NCBI GenBank assembly: GCA_963768165.1
Contig: CAVYHJ010000003.1
Location: 434,001-498,000 of the forward strand
Source of the DNA: CAVYHJ01 sp963768165 [NCBI: uncultured bacterium]
GTDB taxonomy: Bacteria; UBP4; UBA4092
DNA length: 64,000 bases
Reading direction: 5' to 3'
Shown: positions 41,033 through 50,391 of the stretch, one piece after another
How the letters are laid out: every line of letters begins with the position of its first letter
Numbering within the stretch: position 1 is the stretch's first letter
Notes under the pieces: generated by a model
Database searches by the model: none
What the model was told of the DNA's origin: nothing
What the model saw: only the letters and a program-made list of their open reading frames with translations
Made by a program: the position numbers and the translations under genes

Positions 41033-43891
41033 ATGAAGCTATTCAAATATTGGAGTGTTTTATTTACCTTTTCTATTCTATTACCAATAACCAGTACGAG
41101 AACCCAGGCACAATCTTGGATACAACTCAATCCCAATCCTGACTCAGTCTATGGTCTTCCGGCAAAACGATTCGGTCATACAGCGGTTTACGATGCTACC
41201 CATAATCTCATGACGATCTTTGCTGGTTATGGTTATGAAGGTTATAATCTAAATGATGTGTGGGTGCTCAGTAATTCCAATGGACTGGGTGGATCACCCT
41301 CTTTGACACAACTTAATCCCAATCCTGATCCGGTCCATGGTATCCCAACTCCACGAAACGGTCATACTGCCGTCTACGATACTACCAATAATCGAATGAC
41401 GATCTTTGGGGGATCTACGAGTGTATATGGTGTTGATGGCATTGTCACATGGTGTGCAAATGATGTTTGGGTGCTCAGCAACGCCAATGGCTTGGATAGT
41501 ACAACTTCCGCTTGGACGCAACTCAGTCCCAATTCTGACCCTCTATATGGTTACCCAACCCCACGATACAGTCATACTGCTGTCTACGACGCGGTCAATA
41601 ATCGGATGACTATCTTTGGGGGATCTACGAGTGTAGGTGGTGTTGGATCAAATGATGTTTGGGTGCTCAGTAATGCCAATGGGCTGGGGGGAACGCCCAC
41701 TTGGACTCAACTCGCACCTTCAGGAAATCTTCCAGCTGCGCGAAAATACCATGCCGCCGTCTACGATAATACCAATAATATTATGATAATCTTTGGAGGG
41801 AACATTGAAGTTTCCCCGTATGAATCGAATGATATATGGATACTCAGTAATGCCAATGGATTGGGAGGAACTCCCACTTGGGCACAGCTTATTCCAACCG
41901 GGAGTACACCAGATGCGCGATCAGAACATACTGCTGTCTATGATATAACCCATAATAGAATGACTATCTTTGGAGGTTATGTTTATGGAGGCCCCAATGA
42001 TTATTATTATTCGAATGATGTGTGGGTGCTCAATTATGCCAATGGATTGGGAGGAACTCCCGCTTGGACACAACTTATTCCAACCGGGAGTACACCAGAT
42101 GTGCGATCAGGTCACACTGCTGTCTATGATGCTACCCATAATTTAATGACTATCTTTGGGGGTGATGGTAGTTCTTTTAGTAATGCTAATGGTAGTAATG
42201 ATGTGTGGGTATTCAGCACCCACCCGCAACTATATGGAGTAGTATATTACAATGATATCAATAACAATGGAATCGTGGATGGTGGGAATACCTTAACCCT
42301 GCAATTCGACCAAGATATGCAAGTCAACGGAGCAGTTGCCACGGATTTTGTCTTGCCGGTAACCGGCGACTCTCTAGGCACGGGAGCCACCGTGTCCCTG
42401 AATACCGCCAATGACACCCAAGTCATTATTACACTGGGGAGTTCCCCGGTACTTAATGTTACCGGTCAGTTTAATTCTAGTGTTACTACGGCAGGTTCTC
42501 CTTCCGGGATAGGTATTTCCCCCACCATTCCTTCGGGTCACATCCAAAATTTAAAGAGTCTGGATGCCATCGGGGGAACCCTAGTGGGTATCGTGAGTTA
42601 TAACCCACAACAATCTTGGACACAACTCTTACCAATCAGTAGTATCCCGGCTCCTCGATTCAAGCCTGCTTCGGTTTACGATTCTGCCAATAATCGGATG
42701 ATTACCTTTGCAGGGGAGATTGCTAGTACTTATCTAAATGATGTCTGGGTGCTTAGTCATGCCGATGGATCAGGTGGGATTCCCGTTTGGACGCAACTCA
42801 ATCCGACTCCCGATCCTTTATATGGTTTACCAACGGGGCGGTACGCGCCTACTGCGGTCTACGATGCTACCCATAACCTTATGACCATCTTTGGAGGTAA
42901 TTATATTAATTATACTTACTTGGGTAATTTTACTAGTTTTTTTAACGATGTCTGGGTACTGAGTAATGCCAATGGACAGGATAGTACAACTCCCGCTTGG
43001 ACGCAACTCTCTCCGACCGGAACTTCCCAAGTATTATATCGATACGCGCCTACTGCAGTTTACGATACTACCAATAATATAATGATGATCTTTGGAGGAT
43101 ATAATGGCTTACAGGATTTAAATGATGTGTGGGTGCTCAGCAATGCCAATGGATTGGGAGGAACGCCTGGTTGGACACAACTCTCTCCGACTGGGGGACC
43201 TCCGGCGGGGCGAAACTCGCATACTGCCGTCTACGATAATATTAATAATCAGATGACCATCTTTGGAGGATTCACAACAGTACCCCCTTTATATGTAAGT
43301 GTAAACGATGTCTGGGTACTGAGCAATGCCAATGGACTGGGAGGAACACCTACTTGGACACAGCTTTCTCCAACACCTGATTCAACTCAGTCTAACAACG
43401 GATACATGGGAATGCCGATACCACGAGCTTCGACCCAATCTAATAACGATAACGTAGGATTGCCGATACCACGAGCCGCTCATACTGCCATTTACAATCC
43501 TGTTGATAATCAAATGATAATCTTTGCAGGCTTAAATAATACAGTGACTTACTATAATGATGTCTGGATGCTCAGTAATGCCAATGGACTGGGGGGAACA
43601 CCCGCTTGGACACAACTCAATCCTAATCCTGACCCTGTTTATGGTCTCCCAACAACGCGATCCGGTCATACTGCAGTTTACAATACCGTGTATAATCGAA
43701 TGACGATTTTTGGGGGTAGTGTTGGTATCACTGATCTGAATGATTCGTGGGTGTTTCGACCTTCTGCTGCCACCACACCGAAAATTACTACCGACGTAAA
43801 AATTCCCTGGGAACTCTTTGACCGTGATGAGTATTGGCCATCCACCCCCAACAACCCATTATTAAATGACCATGATATAGATAAGCCGTAG
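41033..43891 (+). CDS. Secreted kelch protein: two six-bladed propellers around an Ig-like domain
   Basis: Exported protein of 952 residues, paralogue of the gene at 2840. ACAGGAGG precedes the ATG; the signal peptide ends near TQAQS. I count six kelch blades (H-T-A-V-Y-D and IFGG motifs) before residue 400. A beta-rich insert (about 401-522: YGVVYYNDINNNGIVDG, LTLQFDQDMQ) resembles bacterial Ig-like or SbsA-type domains. Six more blades follow, then a short tail (KITTDVKIPWELFDRDEYWPS). Twelve blades divided six and six imply two complete propellers. Kelch propellers of this type bind glycans or protein partners outside the cell. DNA encoding NDVWVLSNANG is repeated almost exactly within and between the two paralogues. 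Confidence 0.88.
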   Translation: MKLFKYWSVLFTFSILLPITSTRTQAQSWIQLNPNPDSVYGLPAKRFGHTAVYDATHNLMTIFAGYGYEGYNLNDVWVLSNSNGLGGSPSLTQLNPNPDPVHGIPTPRNGHTAVYDTTNNRMTIFGGSTSVYGVDGIVTWCANDVWVLSNANGLDSTTSAWTQLSPNSDPLYGYPTPRYSHTAVYDAVNNRMTIFGGSTSVGGVGSNDVWVLSNANGLGGTPTWTQLAPSGNLPAARKYHAAVYDNTNNIMIIFGGNIEVSPYESNDIWILSNANGLGGTPTWAQLIPTGSTPDARSEHTAVYDITHNRMTIFGGYVYGGPNDYYYSNDVWVLNYANGLGGTPAWTQLIPTGSTPDVRSGHTAVYDATHNLMTIFGGDGSSFSNANGSNDVWVFSTHPQLYGVVYYNDINNNGIVDGGNTLTLQFDQDMQVNGAVATDFVLPVTGDSLGTGATVSLNTANDTQVIITLGSSPVLNVTGQFNSSVTTAGSPSGIGISPTIPSGHIQNLKSLDAIGGTLVGIVSYNPQQSWTQLLPISSIPAPRFKPASVYDSANNRMITFAGEIASTYLNDVWVLSHADGSGGIPVWTQLNPTPDPLYGLPTGRYAPTAVYDATHNLMTIFGGNYINYTYLGNFTSFFNDVWVLSNANGQDSTTPAWTQLSPTGTSQVLYRYAPTAVYDTTNNIMMIFGGYNGLQDLNDVWVLSNANGLGGTPGWTQLSPTGGPPAGRNSHTAVYDNINNQMTIFGGFTTVPPLYVSVNDVWVLSNANGLGGTPTWTQLSPTPDSTQSNNGYMGMPIPRASTQSNNDNVGLPIPRAAHTAIYNPVDNQMIIFAGLNNTVTYYNDVWMLSNANGLGGTPAWTQLNPNPDPVYGLPTTRSGHTAVYNTVYNRMTIFGGSVGITDLNDSWVFRPSAATTPKITTDVKIPWELFDRDEYWPSTPNNPLLNDHDIDKP

Positions 43892-44257
43892 AATTGGAAA
43901 CAAGAAAAATAGGAAAAACATATTTTGAAAAAAAAGTTGCGTGTCTGTCGGGAATGTTGAGTGTAGCGAAATCCTGAGTCTGCGAAGGAACTCTCTTTCC
44001 CGACGCCAGCATCATATTCTTCAACCCAGTTCTTGTCCTTGAAAATTCTTATCGAGGATTAGCCGAGGGTAACCAACCTTTAGGTTAAAATCTAAATTCC
44101 CCTTTCAGGGGAATGACAACTTATGGGAATAAATCCCTACACTACTTTTAGTATAACCCTTTATGGGTGTATCCTTTAAATCCTAAACTTGAACCTTGAC
44201 CTTGAGTAATCTAGGATTGAAATCAAAAGCACCCAGACGTTGGTGGAATATTTAATT
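43892..44257. other. Intergenic spacer between convergent kelch and GH3 genes
   Basis: No gene seen. It contains GTCGGGAA at 43948 with a complement TTCCCGAC near 43999 (possible long hairpin), a small hairpin ATTCCCCT/AGGGGAAT near 44096-44114, and AT-rich filler. No clear terminator T-run. Confidence 0.4.
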
Positions 44258-46363
44258 CTATTTCACGACTTTGATGATAGTGGATAACTGGATATCGGAT
44301 GAGGAACTCCCGACTTGGATTTCAATCTTATCCTGTTCCACGACAAATTTTCTCCGGGATACATCCCAATAGACCAACTGGCTGGGTTTTAAAGTCAAAA
44401 TCACGGTCTTAGATTCACCGGGTTTGATGGCGACCCGTTTAAATCCCTTCAATTCTTTTATCGGACGGGAGACTGTCGAATCGAGATGTTTGACATACAT
44501 CTGAACGACTTCTTCTCCTTTGCGGGTACCGGTATTTTTTATATCGACACTAATTTTCATCTCCCCTTGGGAACCAAGTTTTTTATGGCTGGTTTTTAAA
44601 TGACTATACTCAAACGTGGTGTAACTTAATCCATGTCCGAAATGATATAACGGGTCTCCCTGGAAATATAAATAAGTCCTCCCATCGGTGATATCATAAT
44701 TCATTAGCGGAGGTAATTGTTCCAGAGACCGAAACCAGGTCTGTGCCAATCTCCCGCCGGGATTATAATCCCCAAACAAAACATCGGCTAACGCATTACC
44801 TTCCTCCTGGCTATTATGCGCCAGATGAAGTATTGCCGGGATATGCTGCTGAGTCCAGTTAATCGCAAAGGGAAAACTCGATTTTAATACTACAACCGTA
44901 TTCGGATTCACTGCATAAACCTCTTTAATTAATTCCTCCTGCTCCAATGTAATAGATTTCCGGTCGACTCCCTCTTTTCCATCACTGGGTGAACCGGGGA
45001 TTCCAAAGGCTGTCTTCCCTGTTGGATGATTCCCCACACAGACAATCGCCACATCGGCAGATTTGGCTAAAGCCGCCGCCGCCCCATTCTGGTTATCATA
45101 GACAAATTTCACCGAACCCTGTTTCCCGACTTTGTTTTTAATCCCTTGCAACGGGGACACGGTGTAGGGCGGTGTCCCGCTGTACCAGTCCAGATAAACT
45201 TCATCACCACAAGGACCGATTACGGCTATTGATTTCACAGCCTTTTTATCCAAAGGTAATAATTGTTTGGAATTCTTTAATAATACTATTGATTTCTGAG
45301 TCACCAACCGGGCAAATGATTTGTGTTTTTCCGTCAACCAGGGTTCTCCGGTGTCTTTGATATTACTATAAGGAACCATAGACGGCGGGTCGAGTAGTCC
45401 CAACCTGATCATTACCCGGTAACTCCTTCTCAAGGCATTATCAATATCCGATTCGGTCAGGTAATATTTATTCACAGCTTCCGTCACAGCTTCCAAATAC
45501 CGGTCCAGAAATTGATTAATACCCATCTTTATCCCCCAGGCGGCTCCCTGTGCCAGGTCTGGATAATATTTATGCGCGGTGATTAATAATCTTAACGCAC
45601 CCCCATCGGTACAAATAATCCCGTCCAATCCCCATTCTTTCATAGTGACATCTTTCAATACCGGATGGACCATGCAGGGAATCCCGTTTACGGCATTATA
45701 GGCTGCCATATAGGCATTGGAATGTCCTTCCTCAACCCCCATCCGAAATGGAACCGAGTAATATTCCCGGAATAATCGTTCACTAAAATCCGAACTGGAA
45801 TGTTCCCGGGTGTCTTCATTACTATTCGCCAGAAAATGTTTCATTAAAGAGGCTGTTAACCAATATTTCTTATGATTTCCTTGCAACCCTTTCACCAAGG
45901 CAACTACCATAGTCCCATTAAAATAGGGGTCTTCTCCATAACATTCTTCGGTTCTGCCCCAGCGCGGGTCCCGGCCTAAATCGGCATTCGGGGCACGAAT
46001 GACTAAGGCACCCCGGTTATATTTTCTACTTTGATAAAGATACCTTATTTCATACCCTTCCAAAGCACCGGCTTGTTGCATGATATCCACGTCCCAGGTC
46101 TCTGCCATCCCAATCGCTTGGGGAAAAGTAGTAGTCGGTATCGGAGCTCTTCTCCCCCAATTACTCGGCCCTCCCATCGCCAATCCATGTAACCCTTCCA
46201 CATGCCGGGTCCCTTTCACTCCCAACCGGGGAACACTCGGGTCTGTCCCCAGACAATTGATTTTTTCTTCTAACGTCATTAAAGATAATAGATTATCAAT
46301 CCGTTTCTCAACGGCTAATTTCGGATCTTGAAATGCATACTGGTATCTCTTGGATTTGGGCAT
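44258..46363 (-). CDS. GH3 family beta-glycosidase
   Basis: Hydrolyses beta-linked glucosides or xylosides. 701 residues: TIM barrel with EGLHG, RDPRWGRTEECYGEDP, MKHFLANS (Lys175-His176) and the likely nucleophile Asp253 in GIICTDGGAL (SDW in many relatives). The beta-sandwich domain has KSIVLLKN, IAVIGP and GGRLAQTW, and the C-terminal fibronectin-III-like domain has GEEVVQMYVKH. No signal peptide is evident (MPKSKRYQYAF), so it may be cytoplasmic or exported by another route. Works plausibly with the GH35 enzyme on imported oligosaccharides. Confidence 0.93.
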   Translation of the reverse strand: MPKSKRYQYAFQDPKLAVEKRIDNLLSLMTLEEKINCLGTDPSVPRLGVKGTRHVEGLHGLAMGGPSNWGRRAPIPTTTFPQAIGMAETWDVDIMQQAGALEGYEIRYLYQSRKYNRGALVIRAPNADLGRDPRWGRTEECYGEDPYFNGTMVVALVKGLQGNHKKYWLTASLMKHFLANSNEDTREHSSSDFSERLFREYYSVPFRMGVEEGHSNAYMAAYNAVNGIPCMVHPVLKDVTMKEWGLDGIICTDGGALRLLITAHKYYPDLAQGAAWGIKMGINQFLDRYLEAVTEAVNKYYLTESDIDNALRRSYRVMIRLGLLDPPSMVPYSNIKDTGEPWLTEKHKSFARLVTQKSIVLLKNSKQLLPLDKKAVKSIAVIGPCGDEVYLDWYSGTPPYTVSPLQGIKNKVGKQGSVKFVYDNQNGAAAALAKSADVAIVCVGNHPTGKTAFGIPGSPSDGKEGVDRKSITLEQEELIKEVYAVNPNTVVVLKSSFPFAINWTQQHIPAILHLAHNSQEEGNALADVLFGDYNPGGRLAQTWFRSLEQLPPLMNYDITDGRTYLYFQGDPLYHFGHGLSYTTFEYSHLKTSHKKLGSQGEMKISVDIKNTGTRKGEEVVQMYVKHLDSTVSRPIKELKGFKRVAIKPGESKTVILTLKPSQLVYWDVSRRKFVVEQDKIEIQVGSSSSDIQLSTIIKVVK

Positions 46364-46649
46364 AATAAATATAATTCCTCTTTTTATATGGAATGATTTA
46401 AGGTAGATAAAAACACATTGAGTATATTTGATTGACTATCGGGAATTTTAAATCAGGCATTCTCTCTTTTTTTATTACAACCTCATAGATTATGGCAAGA
46501 ATTATTTCCCATGTCAATTTTGCAATCTTATATAAGTCAATCCTGCTTGATGATATTGCGCATAATAGAGATATACTTTAGTAAGGTTGTTTATTTTTTC
46601 CTTCTTCTCCATAGAGTTTTTCTTACTAGTTTGGTGTATAATTTTTAGG

Positions 46650-47348
46650 ATGCGCTATGCTATCTTTTCGGATATTCATGCCCATCTAGGTCGGTTGGAG
46701 GCGGTACTGGCCGCTATGAAAGAATCAGACATTGACCGGTACATTTGTTTGGGTGATATTGTCGGTTATGGGATTCACCCAAATGAATGTTTGGAACGTA
46801 TCCGGGAATTAAACTGTCCTACTCTGATGGGGAACCATGATTCCGTTGCTTCTGGATTGGAAGGTTCCGATCATTTTAATTTGAAGGCCGTGGAAGCTAT
46901 CCTCTGGACGCAAAATCAAATGAAAGAGCAAAACAAACAATTTCTTATTTCCCTTCCGTATTCTTATAAAACCAAATCGTTTCTCGCGGTTCATTCCACT
47001 CCTCTCCATCCCGAAAAATGGGGTTATGTATTGAACCGCGATGCGGCTGTGGAAGCATTCCAACATTTTAAAGAACCCATCTGTTTTATCGGTCATTCCC
47101 ACGTTCCCTTTTTCTTTGAACTGGACCCTTCAGGGAAAGGAGAAGTGCTACAGGAAAATCCTATCAAAATAAAAAAAGACCACCGCTATCTTGTGAACGT
47201 TGGTAGTGTTGGTCAACCCCGCGATAATAGTTCCAAGAGTGCGTTTGTGATTCTGGATACTAAACAGAAATCCATTACTCTCAAACGTGTAGAATATAAT
47301 GGCCCAGATGAAATGTTCGCCTCACTCTCCAAGAAACCCACATGTTGA
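46650..47348 (+). CDS. Metallophosphoesterase, YfcE/diadenosine tetraphosphatase-like
   Basis: Dimetal phosphoesterase of 232 residues. Calcineurin-like motifs are FSDIHAHLGRL (Asp8, His10), GDIVGYG, MGNHDSVA, AVHSTP and GHSHVPF. The ATG at 46650 is chosen because the domain starts there; an open frame extends 21 codons upstream but is hydrophobic and has no ribosome site. TATAAT ends 7 bp before this ATG, so the mRNA may be leaderless. Substrate unknown; relatives cleave phosphodiesters or dinucleotides. Confidence 0.88.
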   Translation: MRYAIFSDIHAHLGRLEAVLAAMKESDIDRYICLGDIVGYGIHPNECLERIRELNCPTLMGNHDSVASGLEGSDHFNLKAVEAILWTQNQMKEQNKQFLISLPYSYKTKSFLAVHSTPLHPEKWGYVLNRDAAVEAFQHFKEPICFIGHSHVPFFFELDPSGKGEVLQENPIKIKKDHRYLVNVGSVGQPRDNSSKSAFVILDTKQKSITLKRVEYNGPDEMFASLSKKPTC

Positions 47349-47477
47349 GAATAAAATCTATTTGCATTAATCGTAGTATAGATGCCTATTTTACAGGGAG
47401 AATTATCTGTAAATTTACTTATTCCAGCAAGTTCACCTATAATAGTAATCATTCATAATAAGTCGGGGAGATAATGT

Positions 47478-47993
47478 ATGGCAGTGATTTCATTTAATCA
47501 ATTACCGGATTCTGCACGGTTCTGGGTATTTCCACTGGTTCGTCCGCTCAAGGCGGATGAATCAAAAGTTTTTTTAGACAAGGTAGACCGGTTCATGGCG
47601 GAATGGGTGTCGCATCAGATGGAAGTGACCGTAGCGCGAGAGTGGAAATATAACCAGTTTTTGCTGGTTGGCGCCGACGAGTCCAATGTGGATATTTCCG
47701 GCTGTTCCAATGACAGCTTATTCCGGTCTGTAAAGACCATCCAACAGGACATGGGTCTGGAATTCGTGGATAGTTCCTTAATTTTTTACCGTGACGGTGA
47801 AAAGATTCAATGTGTCTCTCGTGACCAATTCCGGGATTATGTAAAAATGGGACTGGTCAACGAAAATACGATTGTGTTTAATAATACGATTCAGAAAATG
47901 GGTGACTATCGCCACGGATTGTGGGAAACACCGATGAAAAACTCCTGGCATGGAGAAGCGTTTCCATTGCAGAATGCAAATTTCAGATTGTAG
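47478..47993 (+). CDS. Conserved protein of unknown function, often misnamed ABC transporter ATPase
   Basis: 171 residues resembling a small protein common in Bacteroidetes-like genomes: FNQLPDSARFWVF, a QFLLVGADESNVDISGCSNDSLFRSV segment and NENTIVFNNTIQ with a late NSWHGEAF. There is no Walker motif, so the database label ABC transporter ATPase is not supported. GGGGAG precedes the ATG. The last five codons lie in an AATCT-type repeat that also fills the spacer to glgB. It may be cotranscribed with glgB, 50 bp downstream. Confidence 0.75.
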   Translation: MAVISFNQLPDSARFWVFPLVRPLKADESKVFLDKVDRFMAEWVSHQMEVTVAREWKYNQFLLVGADESNVDISGCSNDSLFRSVKTIQQDMGLEFVDSSLIFYRDGEKIQCVSRDQFRDYVKMGLVNENTIVFNNTIQKMGDYRHGLWETPMKNSWHGEAFPLQNANFRL

Positions 47994-48043
47994 ATTTATA
48001 TTTTCAATCTGAAATCTTAAATCTAAAATCTGAAACAGATATT

Positions 48044-50251
48044 ATGGTTAAGGAATCTATCAGAAAAATATTAGAATCCCGTCATCACGACCCGTTTAAT
48101 GTATTGGGGATGCATCCGGTGAAACCCAAAAATGCTCCGCCCCATATCGTAGTGCGTGCGTTCAATCCCTTTTCCAGTGCCATAACGGTTATTTCTACCC
48201 AAAATCAAGGGGGGGAATGGCCCATGACATTAATTCACGAAGAGGGATTTTTCGAAGTGGATATCATGGAACACACGGATGTCTTTTCATACCAATTAAA
48301 GATTCAGAATAAAGACGGCAGTGAAGAAACCATTTATGACCCGTATTCCTTTTTACCGATATTAACAGAATTTGACCGACATTTGTTCAATGAGGGGAAT
48401 CATCTCCGGTTATACGATAAATTCGGAGCGCATACCATCACTGTAAACGGGATTAGCGGAGTCCAATTTGCTGTCTGGGCGCCGAACGCCATGCGGGTCA
48501 GTGTGGTTGGTGATTTCAATCAATGGGACGGTCGGGTTCATTCCATGCGGGTTTTGGGCATGTCCGGCGTGTGGGAAATTTTCATTCCGGGATTACCAGA
48601 GGGAACAATCTATAAATTTGAAATCAAAGCACAGAATGGATTGGTATTTTTGAAAACCGACCCGTACGCATTTTATTTTGAGAAACGGCCCAAGAACGCG
48701 GCGATTGTGCATACCATTGAGAACTATGAGTGGCATGATGAAGGCTGGATGGAAAATAGACCCAAAACCAATTGGTTTGAACGGCCAGTTTCAGTATACG
48801 AAGTGCATCTCGGTTCCTGGCGGCGGGTGCCGGAAGAAGATAACCGGTTTTTGACCTATCGTGAATTAGCGGACCAATTGATCCCACACGCTAAAGAAAT
48901 GGGTTTCACGCATTTGGAACTTTTACCTGTGGCGGAACATCCCTTGGACGTCTCGTGGGGGTATCAAGTAACGGGCTATTTTGCGCCGACCAGCCGGTTT
49001 GGAACACCGGAAGATTTTATGTATTTTGTAGACAAGGCGCACCAACATGGTTTGGGTGTCATTCTCGATTGGGTACCGGCGCATTTTCCGAAAGATGATT
49101 GGGCGCTCTCCGGGTTTGACGGGACCTGTTTATATGAACATCAAGACCCTCGATTGGGTGAACAGCAGGACTGGGGCACCAAGATTTTTAATTTTGGGCG
49201 GAATGAAGTGCGCTCATTTTTGTTGTCTAACGCACTCTATTGGTTTGACAAGTATCATATTGATGGGTTGCGGGTGGATGCGGTGGCTTCGATGTTGTAT
49301 CTGGACTATTCCAGAAAACAAGGCGAGTGGATTCCCAATAAATACGGCGGTCGGGAAAATCTTGAAGCGATTGATTTTATTCGTAAATTCAATGAAGTGG
49401 TGCATCAGTATTATCCGGGTGCATTAACCATCGCGGAAGAATCCACGGCGTGGGGCGGGGTTTCCAAGCCAACCTATCTCGGTGGATTGGGATTTTCCAT
49501 GAAATGGAACATGGGATGGATGCACGATATTTTGGAATATTTCTCCAAGGAAGCCATATTCCGAAAATATCATCATAATAATTTAACCTTTGCGATGTTG
49601 TACGCATTTCATGAGAATTTCGTCCTTGTGTTGTCCCATGATGAAGTCGTGCATGGAAAAAAATCGCTCTTATCCAAAATGCCGGGATATGAGCCGGATA
49701 GATTTGCCAATATGCGTTCCTTGTTCGGATACATGTATGCCCAACCGGGAAAAAAGTTATTATTCATGGGTGCAGAAATCGGGCAATGGAACGAATGGAA
49801 TTCCAATACGAGTCTGGATTGGCATTTATTGGATTTCGCTCCACATAAAGGATTGCAGAAGTTCTTGGGCGATTTAAACAAGGTTTATCAAACAGAGCCG
49901 GCGTTGCATGAAGTGGATTTCGAATATACGGGTTTTGAATGGATTGATTTCCGCGATTCAGATAATTCCATTGTCTCCTTTATCCGGCGTGGGAAAAATC
50001 CGCAAGATTACATTGTCTGTGTGTTTAACTTTACCCCTGTGTTTCGGGAAAAGTACCGAGTGGGTGTGCCAGACTTGGTGTATTATAAAGAAATTCTCAA
50101 CAGCGATGCGGCAGAATTTGGGGGGCAAAACCGTGGGAACAGCGGCGGACTCATGGCAGAAGATTCCAAATGGCAGGACAAACCCTATTCCATTGAAATC
50201 ACCCTCCCTCCTCTCAGCGCTCTTTATTTCAAGCCTGTGAAACAGGTATAG
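48044..50251 (+). CDS. glgB: 1,4-alpha-glucan branching enzyme
   Basis: Introduces alpha-1,6 branches in glycogen. 735 residues from ATG 48044; an open frame runs further upstream but through low-complexity repeat. It has the usual N-terminal GlgB module beginning SRHHDPFNVLGMHP, a CBM48 domain (VQFAVWAPNAMRVSVVGDFNQWDG), and a GH13 barrel with GVILDWVPAHFPKD, the nucleophile Asp in GLRVDAVASMLY, acid/base Glu in IAEESTAW and Asp in LSHDEVVHGK. A C-terminal beta domain closes it. No other glycogen genes are in view. Confidence 0.97.
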   Translation: MVKESIRKILESRHHDPFNVLGMHPVKPKNAPPHIVVRAFNPFSSAITVISTQNQGGEWPMTLIHEEGFFEVDIMEHTDVFSYQLKIQNKDGSEETIYDPYSFLPILTEFDRHLFNEGNHLRLYDKFGAHTITVNGISGVQFAVWAPNAMRVSVVGDFNQWDGRVHSMRVLGMSGVWEIFIPGLPEGTIYKFEIKAQNGLVFLKTDPYAFYFEKRPKNAAIVHTIENYEWHDEGWMENRPKTNWFERPVSVYEVHLGSWRRVPEEDNRFLTYRELADQLIPHAKEMGFTHLELLPVAEHPLDVSWGYQVTGYFAPTSRFGTPEDFMYFVDKAHQHGLGVILDWVPAHFPKDDWALSGFDGTCLYEHQDPRLGEQQDWGTKIFNFGRNEVRSFLLSNALYWFDKYHIDGLRVDAVASMLYLDYSRKQGEWIPNKYGGRENLEAIDFIRKFNEVVHQYYPGALTIAEESTAWGGVSKPTYLGGLGFSMKWNMGWMHDILEYFSKEAIFRKYHHNNLTFAMLYAFHENFVLVLSHDEVVHGKKSLLSKMPGYEPDRFANMRSLFGYMYAQPGKKLLFMGAEIGQWNEWNSNTSLDWHLLDFAPHKGLQKFLGDLNKVYQTEPALHEVDFEYTGFEWIDFRDSDNSIVSFIRRGKNPQDYIVCVFNFTPVFREKYRVGVPDLVYYKEILNSDAAEFGGQNRGNSGGLMAEDSKWQDKPYSIEITLPPLSALYFKPVKQV

Positions 50252-50391
50252 GGATTAAAAAGTCTCCGGATAAGATTTATATAGTTCATTAAACATGAGG
50301 ATGAGAAATATATAGCTTAAAAACATACTCTCCTTTAAAAAGATACTTTTAAGCTAAATTCCAGATAACAATTGAACCAATAATATGCCAT

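Noticed and set aside
47478-47993. ABC transporter ATPase
   Set aside because: This label is common for the family, but no Walker A, Walker B or signature motif is present.
47921-48043. N-terminal extension of GlgB
   Set aside because: The open frame upstream overlaps the previous gene and runs through low-complexity repeat; the conserved protein begins at 48044.
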